A stretch of 64,000 bases of DNA from Malaya genurostris (GCF_030247185.1 NC_080572.1:208659435-208723434), one strand, 5' to 3'; shown: positions 45,171 to 58,333, counted from the stretch's first letter. Numbers and translations are program-made. The notes: generated from the letters alone by a model not told the origin.

Positions 45171-46367
45171 AAATATGTACAAACCAAAACCTCGTAAATG
45201 CGACCAGCAGTTAGTTTTCACACGTTTTCGTCCGAGACGTCAGATAGGATATAGCACCCAGTGAAATATCCTTGAAGTGTCACATAAATTGTGTGAAATT
45301 TGCGTCTGTTTAGCGGTTCAAATTAAACTGTTAGACGGAGATGTCGGTTCAATTTGAACTGCTTTAAGCACTGATAAGCCGAAGGCGAAACGCGCAGAAA
45401 TCGAAACGAAATATGTACAAACCAAAACCTCGTAAATGCGACCAGCAGTTAGTTTTCACACGTTTTCGTCCGAGACGTCAGATAGGATATAGCACCCAGT
45501 GAAATATCCTTGAAGTGTCACATAAATTGTGTGAAATTTGCGTCTGTTTAGCGGTTCAAATTAAACTGTTAGACGGAGATGTCGGTTCAATTTGAACTGC
45601 TTTAAGCACTGATAAGCCGAAGGCGAAACGCGCAGAAATCGAAACGAAATATGTACAAACCAAAACCTCGTAAATGCGACCAGCAGTTAGTTTTCACACG
45701 TTTTCGTCCGAGACGTCAGATAGGATATAGCACCCAGTGAAATATCCTTGAAGTGTCACATAAATTGTGTGAAATTTGCGTCTGTTTAGCGGTTCAAATT
45801 AAACTGTTAGACGGAGATGTCGGTTCAATTTGAACTGCTTTAAGCACTGATAAGCCGAAGGCGAAACGCGAAGAAATCGAAACGGAATATGTACAAACCA
45901 AAACCTCGTAAATGCGACCAGCAGTTAGTTTTCACACGTTTTCGTCCGAGACGTCAGATAGGATATAGCACCCAGTGAAATATCCTTGAAGTGTCACATA
46001 AATTGTGTGAAATTTGCGTCTGTTTAGCGGTTCAAATTAAACTGTTAGACGGAGATGTCGGTTCAATTTGAACTGCTTTAAGCACTGATAAGCCGAAGGC
46101 GAAACGCGCAGAAATCGAAACGAAATATGTACAAACCAAAACCTCGTAAATGCGACCAGCAGTTAGTTTTCACACGTTTTCGTCCGAGACGTCAGATAGG
46201 ATATAGCACCCAGTGAAATATCCTTGAAGTGTCACATAAATTGTGTGAAATTTGCGTCTGTTTAGCGGTTCAAATTAAACTGTTAGACGGAGATGTCGGT
46301 TCAATTTGAACTGCTTTAAGCACTGATAAGCCGAAGGCGAAACGCGAAGAAATCGAAACGGAATATG
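45120..46367 (+). repeat. 238-bp tandem array, about 5.2 units
   Basis: CGACCAGCAG recurs at 45201, 45439, 45677, 45915 and 46153, an exact 238-bp period. Units are almost identical (occasional CGCAGAA/CGAAGAA and ACGAAAT/ACGGAAT differences). Each unit contains inner and outer arms of the foldback family (GTTTAGCGGTTCAAATTAAA and CAATTTGAACTGCTTTAAGC) plus a spacer with CGTCCGAGACGTCAGATAGG. Confidence 0.97.
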
Positions 46368-46408
46368 CACTTTTTGTATAAACCAAAAATCCCTAAATGT
46401 TCACTTAA

Positions 46409-47454
46409 GGTGAAATGTAGCGGAATGCGAAAATCGCGTTTTTGATCAATTATTCAAAAACTAGACCGATTTTCGAAAAACCAAAAACACTTAAGTTTTC
46501 GAAATCAAATTTATCATAACTAAGTATTCTCAGAATTTTGAAATTTTGCTTTGCCGAGCCGTAATTGGTTTTTGAAATGTATAAACGGTTACTGTTCCGT
46601 TCCACGGGGATGATTTTAGAACTGAAAAGTAGTGTTTGTAGCAGAATTTCACAAAGAATCTGAAAATGCAACTCAAAATTATAAAATATTAGCTAAAACA
46701 ACCGAAATTTAAAAAGTTTACATAAACTTTTCCGCATTGAGGTGGTGTGAGAAATGCACGGTGGGCACGGTGGCATTAAATCGTGAGCAAAAATTACATA
46801 TAAAATAATGACGCGAATTTATGCAGCATTGGGTTTTGTGTTGATATAAAAACGAGTTGAATACAATAAAATGGGTATTGTAAGAAATTGTTTATTTTCC
46901 AAGTAACTGTCATTCATAATGCTAATAATGTCCAATTCTGTTGAGTTCAATGCATTGATGTTGCTGAAGCAATAAAACTTGGCTGTGTGATATCGTATAA
47001 CAGGTATTATTTTAGATTGTAGCAAATTTTATAGCAAAACTATAACTTCATCATTGACAAGCTACTGAATAAAATACAAACCAAGTATTATCGTGATATA
47101 AACAATGTGATAAACATTGATAAACAACAGGCATATACATGGTTATCAAGTTGGTTAATACATATAACCTCATGTTAGTCATTCATAATTACTCATGATT
47201 TATAGCTCTAGTGTAAGAGTGATCACTAACAATAACGATTGTATTAGCATATATTCAAAGTGTGAAGGATTCAAAATCCATTACGTTCAGTCTTTTTTAC
47301 AAGCCAATATAACGAGAGGTAAACCCACTGCGCTCAATCGTCGAAAAAAGTTCTTGTTTCTATGTGTCCGTTTTTCTTGGTATGCTTTGTGCGACGGTTC
47401 GTTCAACTGAAGAGGATAAAATTTTGCGCGCATTTTATGACGCTACATTTCACC
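46409..47454. mobile_element. TTAA-flanked TIR element, ~1.05 kb, non-autonomous
   Basis: TTAA at 46405-46408 and 47455-47458. Inward TIRs GGTGAAATGTAGCG are identical on both sides. TTAA target sites are the signature of the piggyBac superfamily, and TTAA MITEs are known in mosquitoes. No transposase ORF. Near the right end (47320-47440, minus strand) lies the ORF-like block LNEPSHKAYQEKRTHRN shared with 785-985 and 56250-56860. Confidence 0.75.
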
Positions 47455-47458
47455 TTAA

Positions 47459-48024
47459 GGTCTGATGACAGAGGGTCGCGTGTTGAGTTTTAAATCGACC
47501 ACGTTGCTCACTCAATTCCCTTTGCGCATCGTATTTCTCTTGTACTCTCTCGTATATGAGAAAACTGTACCGGGTTGCCAGCATACATTTTATTATTTTG
47601 ATGAGAAGTTTTATCACATTAATCTATCGTATGGGTTGGACATTACATGGATTCCAATGAACAATGAAAAAATATTCAACTTTCAAAACTTGAATGTCTG
47701 TGTGTTTGGCAGCCTTGTCGAGCCAATTTTATTTCTCTCTCCTCAGAATGCTATAAGAAAACCATAGCAAAAGAAATGGCGGATGCATTGAAACTGACTT
47801 TGTTTCACAGAAAAATACAAGACTTTATTTTTATCGCGATAACATATATGTTTTATGTACTAATCGCATCTAAACTAAATTATCTAGACTTTATCACGGT
47901 AGATTTATGATACAAACCTTCAATCCCGAGATATTCGATGAATAAGTAGAGGTTTTCATTTCCGAGCGTTCCAATTTTCAGCAGTTCTTCAGTCAGAAAA
48001 AAATACAACACGACCGCTAAACTC
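47459..48024. other. gene-free stretch
   Basis: A 100-codon ORF at 47465-47767 has no recognised domain or signal. Nothing else seen. Confidence 0.4.
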
Positions 48025-48358
48025 AATGAATCGTTCTGAAAATTCCACAGAATATTTTCAACTAAATTTCGAAGACATTGTCATGTGGGTTTTTCTATAT
48101 TCTGCACCGTTCCAAGAAAATTTAATTTGAAACGGGAAAATAGCAAAAAACCTACCACTTTACGGTACTGTCCTCAGTCCTTAATTTAGATAATGAATCG
48201 TTCTGAAAATTCCACAGAATATTTTCAACTAAATTTCGAAGACATTGTCATGTGGGTTTTTCTATATTCTGCACCGTTCCAAGAAAATTTAATTTGAAAC
48301 GGGAAAATAGCAAAAAACCTACCACTTTACGGTACTGTCCTCAGTCCTTAATTTAGAT
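48025..48358 (+). repeat. 167-bp perfect-looking tandem duplication
   Basis: 48025-48191 and 48192-48358 appear identical throughout. The unit starts AATGAATCGTTCTGAAAATT and ends CAGTCCTTAATTTAGAT plus A. Very recent duplication or an assembly artefact. Confidence 0.95.
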
Positions 48359-48740
48359 AATTGTACTAAATAAACTTTCTATTTCAAATTTTCTCACAAC
48401 GACAAAACTGGTCTTGCGTTTTGCAACAATGGCTGGTTTTCCTAAGTTGGTAAATTATCCATTAATTTGACAAAGAAACTGGCGTTCTCAAGTCATAATA
48501 GAGACGCAATAAAATCTCACATTTAACAGCCTAGCGAGTATTAGAAAGAAGATTTCAAAATTTCAAAATTCGCCTAAAAATCGCATTACTTTGAAAATTC
48601 GCAGAAAAAAATCGTATAACGCATAAAAAACCGTAAAACTAAGGAAAATCAGTTTTGCAATGACTGAGTGGAACCATATATTGGAGAAGCCAAATGAATG
48701 AAAAACTAACAAAAAAGATGATTTATTAGAAAAAGATACG
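48359..48740. other. gene-free AT-rich stretch
   Basis: 48600-48650 contains ATCGTATAACGCATAAAAAA-type degenerate minisatellite. No gene. Confidence 0.45.
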
Positions 48741-48811
48741 CTCAGAGACTGGACTCGAACCTGCTTTCTTATGCATTCCGTGCATACGCGCTACCATTTC
48801 GCCGCTCTGAA
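48741..48811 (-). tRNA. tRNA-like sequence, anticodon GGA, probably pseudogene or SINE head
   Basis: On the minus strand a 71-nt cloverleaf can be drawn. The acceptor stem is TTCAGAG/CTCTGAG (7 bp, one G-T), the D stem GCG/CGC, the anticodon stem TATGC/GCATA (5 bp) with loop ACGGAAT, and the T loop TTCGAGT with a weak stem. The B box GGTTCGAGTCC is perfect. GGA would be Ser, but the variable arm is only 5 nt, position 33 is C instead of U, and the T stem has about two poor pairs, so a working tRNA-Ser is unlikely. Confidence 0.45.
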
Positions 48812-49386
48812 CTTTGTTATCGACACTCTAAAACGCAGTCAGACATGGTAGAACGTACATCGAACATCCTTGGCGTCGGTTGACCGATACCATACATCCA
48901 AACATCTTCTCTGTCCATCAAACACTAGTCTTCTCGCTTTATACCTATTTTCCGCTCAAGCACTGAGTAGGAGAGTGTATTAATAATCGTTTGTCACCTT
49001 CTTTACTGGCGTAAGTCGCTGGCTGAACATTCTATTTTTTAAAAGATATCGACTTTGAAACTAACCAAGAATTCTTTAAGGACTCTTTGGGATTTTTGGC
49101 TTCGAAGAAAAATGCTCGATTTCGGAACATTTGAGTCCCACAAAGCCGACTTGAAATTTTTCATCGAGATAACACTAAATTACAACGTTTTATTCATTTC
49201 TAAGATGAAAAATAAGTCGCACAATAAGAGGCAAGAGCGCATTTCGTTTTTTCTTCATTTTCATTTTCCAATCTGTGGTTTCGTTAGAGGTCATTGTCAT
49301 TTTCCAATCTGTGATTTCGCTGGAGGTTGTAAAATGGCTGAACTCAGCTCATGGCGTCATACGTCGAACAGTGAGGAAAACCTGTT
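48812..49386. other. gene-free stretch
   Basis: A 111-codon ORF (49055-49390) includes a duplicated HFPICxFxxG string from a short internal DNA repeat (TTTTCCAATCTGTG at about 49263 and 49300). No domain recognised, not called. Confidence 0.4.
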
Positions 49387-50045
49387 TTAATCCACCTAGT
49401 GGTGTAACGATGCCTTACTCATATCATATATAATACTGTGGTATTCTTCAAAACAATTTTCTTCAATTTTTAAAAGAATAACCGAAATCCGTTTGTTTGA
49501 CCGTCTACTGACAAAAACTATCAATTGGAGAAGATTTGAGGTCGATTAAGAAAACTGTTTACGGTTTTTCGCCCTTTTCAGTGATGGTATAAAATTTTGA
49601 ACTCACTTTACCCTATATTTCCGGATCAAGAAGTTGGATCCGGATGAAATTCAGGAATTACATGTGGAACCATAGGACCTTTCATTTGAACCTAAGTTTA
49701 TGAAAATTGGTCGCACCATCTATAAGAAAAGTTAGAACACACATTTTTTAAATTTTTTTGCACATTTTACCCCATAATTCCGGAACCGAAAGTCGGATCT
49801 AAATAATATTCAGGAATTTTGTGTAGTACCACAAGACGTTTCATTTGAATCTAAGTTTGTGGAAATCGGTTCATCCATCTCCGAGAAAAGTTAGTGCAAA
49901 AAAAACGTTACATACACACACAGACATTTTGCGTACTCGACGAACTGAGTCGAATGGTATATGACACTCGGCCTTTCGGGCCTCGGTTCAAAAGTCGGTT
50001 TTCACAGTGATTGCATAACCTTTCTATATGAGAATGACAAAAAGA
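49387..50045 (+). repeat. modular dispersed family, complete short copy
   Basis: Left terminus TTAATCCACCTAGTGGTGTA then ACGATGCCTTACTCATA. Two body modules follow (TTCCGGATCAAGAAGTTGGA near 49618 and AATTCCGGAACCGAAAGTCG near 49776), then CGACGAACTGAGTCGAATGG, CTCGGCCTTTCGGGCC and the right terminus TTGCATAACCTTTCTATATG then AGAATGACAAAAA. This copy shows both ends and is used here as the reference for the family. Confidence 0.85.
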
Positions 50046-50079
50046 TAAAAAAAACACTTCACTCACTAACTTCATAGAA

Positions 50080-50383
50080 ATCTTTGCAAATATTTTCAAA
50101 GTAGGTTTTACTTATGCAAAAATGACAGAAATGAATCGATTGATGATAATTAGAATAACCAAAAATTTCACTATTAAGTCCGTTTTGCTCTAAATTCCTC
50201 AATTTTCTTATCTTAGTTTGAAAACCCGTTTCTAGTCAGTTTTTCAAAATAAGGTTGGAAAAATGAGAAATTTGGGGCAAAACGACCTTGATAGTGAATT
50301 TTTCTGTTATGCTAATCATCATCAATCGATTCTACGGTCATTTTTGCATAAGAAAAACCTACTTTGCAAATATGTGCAAAGAT
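50080..50383. repeat. ~300-bp hairpin (foldback) with ~145-bp arms
   Basis: The left arm 50080-50225 and right arm 50240-50383 are inverted copies. They share TCTTTGCA, TTATGCAAAAATGAC, AATCGATTGATGAT and TTCACTAT, with an unpaired loop of about 20 bp. No ORF. Foldback MITE or an RNA hairpin source. Confidence 0.85.
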
Positions 50384-53337
50384 GTCAATGAATATTCGAC
50401 TAATCAAAAGGTACTGCTGACATTTTCATTAGTTCTATAAATGGATCGCTGTTAATTAGAACGTCCGCAAATAACTGTATTCTGTTTTACCCTAAATATT
50501 TTTCTTCCATAAATTTTCAGAAAAAAAGCTCTGCTGATTGGTGTTTGGGCCCAGAAATAAATTACCAGATAGTTTTCATGATCCCGTTAATCGTGCAATA
50601 TCGTTTTACTATTTTGCCAATCATGCTATTCCAATTTATCCTATCAATATTTGGGTAAAACGGTATAACATGATTCATGCGGTCATTGAATCTATTCGTA
50701 ATCTGCTTTTTAGGGCTTTCTACCTAATATAATTTGATTTCAATCAATCGCAATCAGCATTCTTTCGGAATGCTATAGAGAGTTTAACTAATGCTACGAT
50801 TTATGAAATAGATTGGAGTAAAACGGGTTAAAAAGGCTGAAACTGCCATTCCCGTTGTATGTACTTGGATTGCTGAGATTTTCTACGTGAATGGACCAAC
50901 ATTGATAGATCATATTGGATCTGTTCCTGGATTGTAGATTGAATTACCACTGAATATTACAACAACAAACAAATGGGGTAAAACAATACAACGATTTTCC
51001 TGCCATCATTAAAACTATATACAAATGATTCGTTTAAGTTTTTTACATCAGAAACATATTATTTGGTCTTCTGCTACTTCTTCGCTTTTATGTTAAATAG
51101 TTAAACTTGAATACAATCCAGTACAGCCAGGGAACTTGGGATAAAAGGAACATGATAGCGTTTTGTGCGGTCCTTCTTAATCCTTGAAATTGATTTTACA
51201 CTAAAAAATTCTTTCTGGTCAGCTGTATCATCCCTCCAAAAAAGTCATCGCGTTTTTAATGTATTTTTTATCACTGTGTGTCGTTTCGAATAAAGTGAAG
51301 CAATTAATGATAATCAATAAAACTTTAAACATATCAGATTTTAAAACGCCTCGCTACGCAAGCTGTGCTTACACTAAGAAATAATGGTTCTTATTTAATA
51401 CTATTACTTTCTAATGCTCTCACCTTATACTTTTTGTCATTAAAAATTTCCTTACCTGTACCTGTCATCTTGTGATTTTTTGTGCATGCTCTAACTTTTT
51501 AGAGCTGTGAATTTAGTGTAGCGAAAATGGGACTCGTTTTTTCTCGTAAATAATTTTCAACCGGAGTATAAAATTATCAACGCAATAAAATATTTTCCGG
51601 CAGTGCGTTTATCTTGAAAACAAAAAGATACAAAAATGGTTGATACATATTTTGAACCTCAAGCACCAAATAACCAAATTGCAAAAAGAAATGTTATCTC
51701 TCTTAGAACTAGTCCACATGACCAAACCAAAAGGCTTCTCAAAGCTACTGACACAGTGCCCAACTCATGAGTTTGCAATGGGAAGTTTGGTAATTATTTT
51801 TTGTCAAACGTTACGAAACTGTAGCATTACAATTTTTTGTTGTTGGCAATACAAGAAGGCGACCATACAAAATAAAATTATCCTGTAATTGGCTTTCAAC
51901 ATCTACATACCGAAAAAAAATTAACGGAACGTTTTGCTCTATGACGTCACCAGATTGAAACTACTGAATAGGAAATGTCCCCGAAAACCCGAACGTGAAG
52001 GTGGGGCATTTTTCCGGCAGACATTCTTATCGCGAAACAATTATCAAATTTTCTAATTTTTCTCCGCAACGATGGGTCGAGTGCGGCACTCGTTGGTACA
52101 CTTTTTGCGGCAAAAAAAGCGGACCCGGCTGCCTTACTCAATGTCAAATTCAATATGGTTGTTTTCGTTGGGTGCAACCTTGAGCATTTTTTACAAAACA
52201 TAATCAGATAAGCACGAACAAGAAAAATAATAACCTTCACTTCGGCAACCTGATATCTGAAAAATTACGAACATGCTCGAATGCTTTGCGGAGTTTCTCG
52301 GGCCCTATTAGATATGATTGTATGAAATGTGATAAACGTTTGTTTTCGACAATGAATTCCACTGATTAGGTTAACTTCGGAGAAATAATTATTCGCGTTT
52401 AATAAATGTATCCGGCGTGCCGAAATCACCAGACGCCAAGAAAGCTGCCTGAAGTAAGATCAGTTTGATAAATATTCCCACAAAAAAGCACGCCTAATGG
52501 CTCCGAACAAAAGGCTCAAGTCGGACTAAAGGCAGCTTTTCCGCAGCAGCGATGATAAATCAAAGGGCTCCAGCTGTGTTCCATCTTCCGCCTTCAGTCT
52601 TTAATCCAAATTTGTCCATTGTTTTATCTTTACTTTACGTCTTATTATTTTACCCAATCAAAAAAGGATGGAAGACGGAACGGACGGTTGCGGATAGGCT
52701 TTGACGATGCTTTTCCAAGTGACTTGCTCTTGTGTCGGTCCCAGCCAACGAGCCGAGCAGGCCGGTTTTGACTATTGGGATTTTGCAGACAACGAGCCAA
52801 AGGAAATAATTAGAATCCGATCGTTTGTGTGCTCGTGCCTATTTCTCTCCTGGTTAATTCAGCGAAAAACGTCTTGGTGGCTTCTGATTTGTGCGCGTGA
52901 TTGAATAACAAAGACGTGGCTTGGTCATTTCGGTTGTTCTATCTGGCGACAAATTTCAATCTACCCGCCTTTCCCGGTCTTGCTCCACTGTCGGCCGGAT
53001 AATTTTCACTTGGTTTGGTTTTGTTTGTACGTGGTGTAATCACTGAATGAAGAATGTCTACACAATAGAGATCATTTGCATATTAAGAGACGGAATTGGC
53101 ATTAAAATAAGTGAGCGCCCGTGCATTATAACTTCATTATTGATCAAAGCAATTTGAGGTTGCTAAATAATCTACTTTCTATTAAGTGATGATAGTGTCG
53201 TTTCTTTTTAAAGCATTTCATGGTATGTGATTTGATTGGCGATAAGAACAGAAATGTAGAACTTGCGTGCAAAACGAGATCCCAAGGTCGAAACTGAAAA
53301 TTGAACCATACCGATCATCCATAGCCTGAACGAATCA
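50384..53337. other. gene-free stretch
   Basis: Mostly AT-rich. 52540-53000 is less so and contains a 67-codon ORF without domain. No RNA gene or transposon termini found. Confidence 0.4.
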
Positions 53338-53402
53338 GGATCATTTCGCCGAAAGCCGTTTCACCGAATGCCATTTCGCCGAAAGGGTAATTTCGCCGAA
53401 TT
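53338..53402. repeat. TTTCGCCGAAA minisatellite, copy 1
   Basis: Four units of ATTTCGCCGAAAG / TTTCACCGAATGCC type. Same motif, reverse sense, at 55795-55905. Confidence 0.75.
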
Positions 53403-53437
53403 CTTCATTAGTCTTAATTTCGTGATTTGAATTGATA

Positions 53438-55440
<2,003 letters not shown>

Positions 55441-56249
55441 GGAAAAAACACATGAAAAATGATTATGTTTACCCCCGTTCTGTTGACATACAATCGTACT
55501 TCTGAAATTATCCAGAGACTTGAACAATTGTTTGTAGGTTTATTCATGATCCTCAGAACGGAATTCCCAAAATCTACTTGTTGACTTTATTAATGTTCCT
55601 ATCAAGCAATAGCTTGCGGTATTTTCCGATAACTGAGTGCAGATGAAAAAATATCTAATGCAGCTTCGCCACATCGTTTTGTTCGTATGCTATCCGACCT
55701 CGCTACTGCTCGTTCGGACCTAACTAAAGCAAAGAATCTAGCTTTGAGTTGACCGGGAAAACAAGGCGGTTACAGGTTTGTATGCCAGAGGCCGCCGCCC
55801 TTTCGGCAAAATAATCCTTTCGACGAAACGAGTTTCGGCGAAATGACCCATTCGGTGAAAAGATCCATTCGGCGAAATGGCATTCAGCGAAATGACCTGC
55901 TCCCGTCTGTTTTATCAAATTGCCTTCAGAGTTGAGATTCATCACATCTGAAGTAATCCATTTGTCTCTGTCTCCCTCTTTCTCTCTCTCTCACTCTCTC
56001 TTTTTCCTTTAGCTACCTTCAATCCCTACAGTAAGCAAATTACTTTACTTTAATGTGGGGCGCCTTTTCAAAATATACCCTGTACAAAAATGGGCAGAAC
56101 TTTTTTGTTGTGTTTAATGCAGCAACATTATTTTTTCTCCATATCATCGGAAATCTGGTCAGCAATTTTTAATAAAATTTTCAATAGACTGAGATAACCA
56201 TAAATAACTTAAAATTGAAGTTTTCTATGATGTTTGGTATGAACAAGCA
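55441..56249. other. gene-free stretch with CT-rich tract and minisatellite
   Basis: 55795-55905 has about six TTTCGGCGAAATGA-like units. 55963-56008 is a CT-rich microsatellite. Otherwise nothing recognised. Confidence 0.5.
55795..55905. repeat. TTTCGGCGAAAT minisatellite, copy 2
   Basis: Units of 14-20 bp (TTTCGGCGAAATGACC, CATTCGGCGAAATGGC and variants). The same sequence type is found in many animal genomes. Confidence 0.75.
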
Positions 56250-56870
56250 TTAAGGTAAAGATCAGTGCCAAAGTAAGGCGCGCAAAATTTCAACCGCATG
56301 AATTGAACGAATCATCGCACAAAGCGTATCGTGCAAAACCGACTCATAGACAGTGATGGACCAGCACACGAGCCAGCTCTCATCCAGTCCGTGTGCTGTA
56401 CCTTTTAAAAAACACACATACGAAGTCTGAAGCACACGCTCGTGTGCTGTGTTGCTACTAGATCGGGAGTCGTATGCTTCGAAGAACCAGCTCGCGATGC
56501 TGGCTCATCTGCTAGCTCATGAGCTGAAATGGGGAGCTAGCTCGTGAGCATGCTCATGTGCTAGCTCATGTGCTGACTTGAGTGTCGGTTTTTTCTTTAT
56601 TTAATAATATAATATAATTTTTAAGCACACAGTGTCCGCTCTTGTATTGTCTCTTCTCAGTAGGTTGACTACACAAATAGCACACGCTCATGAGTCTGAT
56701 TTGAAAAGCACAGCACACGAGCTTAATAGGCACACACTGCAGGTAGAGAGCAGCTCGTGTGCTGAGCTCGGACATCACTGCTCATAGGAATACGGAATAT
56801 TATCAGTGGTTGAGTGCAGTGGGCTTGCATTGTCTGTTCGCCAGTAAAACAGACATAGTTAGTTCAATTT
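56250..56870 (+). repeat. dispersed repeat, copy 3, split by a hAT MITE
   Basis: After TTAA (56250-56253) the sense strand reads KVKISAKVRRAKFQPHELNE and SSHKAYRAKPTHR. It is interrupted at 56350 and resumes at 56789 as NTEYYQWLSAVGL and FASKTD. Apart from the insertion it matches the minus strand of 785-985 mostly with third-position differences. Confidence 0.7.
56351..56780. mobile_element. hAT-type MITE, 430 bp
   Basis: Inward ends CAGTGATGGACC and CAGTGATGTCCG. An 8-bp target-site duplication (CTCATAGA at 56343-56350, CTCATAGG at 56781-56788) differs at one base. The inside is full of AGCACACGAGCT / GCTCATGTGCTAGCTC motifs in both orientations. No transposase ORF. TIR start CAGTG and 8-bp duplication are diagnostic of the hAT superfamily. 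Confidence 0.92.
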
Positions 56871-57700
56871 AGAACTGTAATGCTCTTATAATTGATTTTC
56901 TAATCTATTGCTCATTTCGGGCGTATTTCGTGTCGACCTCGACATCGAGATGAATATTGAGCGAGACTAGACCATTTAGCCGGAATCCAGAAATCTAATC
57001 TAAGGTTTCATACTCAAGATTTTTCGGACATTGTCGACCTGATGTACGGTTTACGATGACGCAATACTGAAAAAGAGCCATTCTTTTGTCGCCGTTGTTA
57101 CCGGTAAAACTGCCAAAACGCACAGGACAAACGTGTCATTGATAGCTGCATTTTCAATAGCACTTGACAGAAGGTGAGGCGAAAAAATTTACTGTATTGT
57201 TCATGGAACTTAAGGCTAAATAATCCTGGATGGATTTAGGAATTTAACCCCCTCCCCCGAGCACGGGCCAGAGAACTATATATCTGAATTAATTTTTAGA
57301 ATTCAGGTTGTTTATTCAGTTCTAGCATGCAGGTTCTGAATTTCGGAAATGGATTCTGAAAAGGAATTCAGGAGTTAATTTCTGGTTGGAAAATCAATTC
57401 TAAAATTCAGGTTCGGAGTTCAGATCTAACATTTAGTTCTAGAATCGAGATCAAAAATTCATATCGTGAATTTTGTTCATGAACTCTGAGTTTGAAATTC
57501 TTAAATAGAATCCTCGATTCAAGATATAAGTTCCAGATTTAGGAATTAGGATTTCAGAGCCATAGTTTTTAAATCTGAATCTGAAAAGGTTCTGTCGAAT
57601 TAAAAGTCCGGAATGACTACCTATACCTTCTGTGGTTTAAATTATACGGTGTTCCGTGCAGTGAGTCAAAATTCAATTATTCCAGATAGAAGTGAAAAAA
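56871..57700. other. gene-free stretch
   Basis: 57290-57560 is rich in GAATTC/AGATTTAGGA-like degenerate strings. No gene or RNA found. Confidence 0.4.
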
Positions 57701-57759
57701 TTGGATGAAGAGAAAAATTGGATGGAGAGAAAAAATTCCGCACCCCAACACTTTGATGA

Positions 57760-58333
57760 TCCAACGTGGTCCGCAATAAAAATCGCAAAAACGTCAAGGT
57801 AAACGTCGTAATGGATTTCGGACAGCTTCCTGGCCAAAAATTCTACATGGCGACGGCACGAGGAGATGCTCCTGTGAAGTTTAAATTTGGTTTCATGGCT
57901 GAATTTGTTAAAAAACTGACGATTTGGCAAGGCATATGCAGCTGTGGAACAAAAACTAAAGTGTGCACGACGAATAAGACGATGGACTCGAAGCTGTGCA
58001 AGGAAAAATGCCTCAATAACCGTGTACTACCTTTTATTAAAACCAAAAAGTTCCCGTGACATTTTGTCCAAATTTGGTAAGTTGCCACTTCAGCCGAGAA
58101 GTCATCCATTTTTTCCGCGATAATAACGTAAATTGCATCGATAAGAACATAAATCTATCCAACTGCTCGCAGTTCCGGTCTATCGAGAGATTTTTGGCAA
58201 TAATGAAGCGACTCAGATAACCAAAATGTGGAACAAATGTGACAAGGAAGTTGACTCTGGAGGTGTGCAGCGTTTGATGGAAGGAGTGAAGAAGAAAGTG
58301 CGAAATTTTATTAGAAACGATAAGAAATGCTGA
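57760..58333 (+). pseudogene. DD37E-type Tc1-mariner transposase remnant
   Basis: C-terminal two thirds of a DD37E transposase, in three frames. The first open stretch reads MDFGQLPGQKFYMATARGD, VKFKFGFMAEFVKKLTIWQG and ICSCGTKTKV, then KEKCLNNRVLPFIKT. After a frameshift near 58055 it reads FCPNLVSCHFSREV, NCIDKNINLSNCSQFRSIER and FLAIMKR, and after another shift LMEGVKKKVRNFIRND. The second catalytic Asp (normally FWPDLASCHY) is Asn; the Glu in SIER is kept. The first Asp region (MDDETY) lies upstream of the remaining part and is lost. TIRs could not be located. Same superfamily as 17417-18186 but a different, clearly diverged lineage. Confidence 0.85.

Noticed and set aside
45120..46367. 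CRISPR-like periodic array
   Set aside because: The whole 238-bp unit is repeated, with no unique spacers; eukaryotic tandem repeat.
47465..47767. 100-codon ORF after the TTAA element
   Set aside because: No domain, no homologous look, ordinary for random AT-rich DNA of this length.
49055..49390. 111-codon ORF with a repeated HFPIC string
   Set aside because: The repetition comes from a short duplicated DNA segment; no support for a gene.
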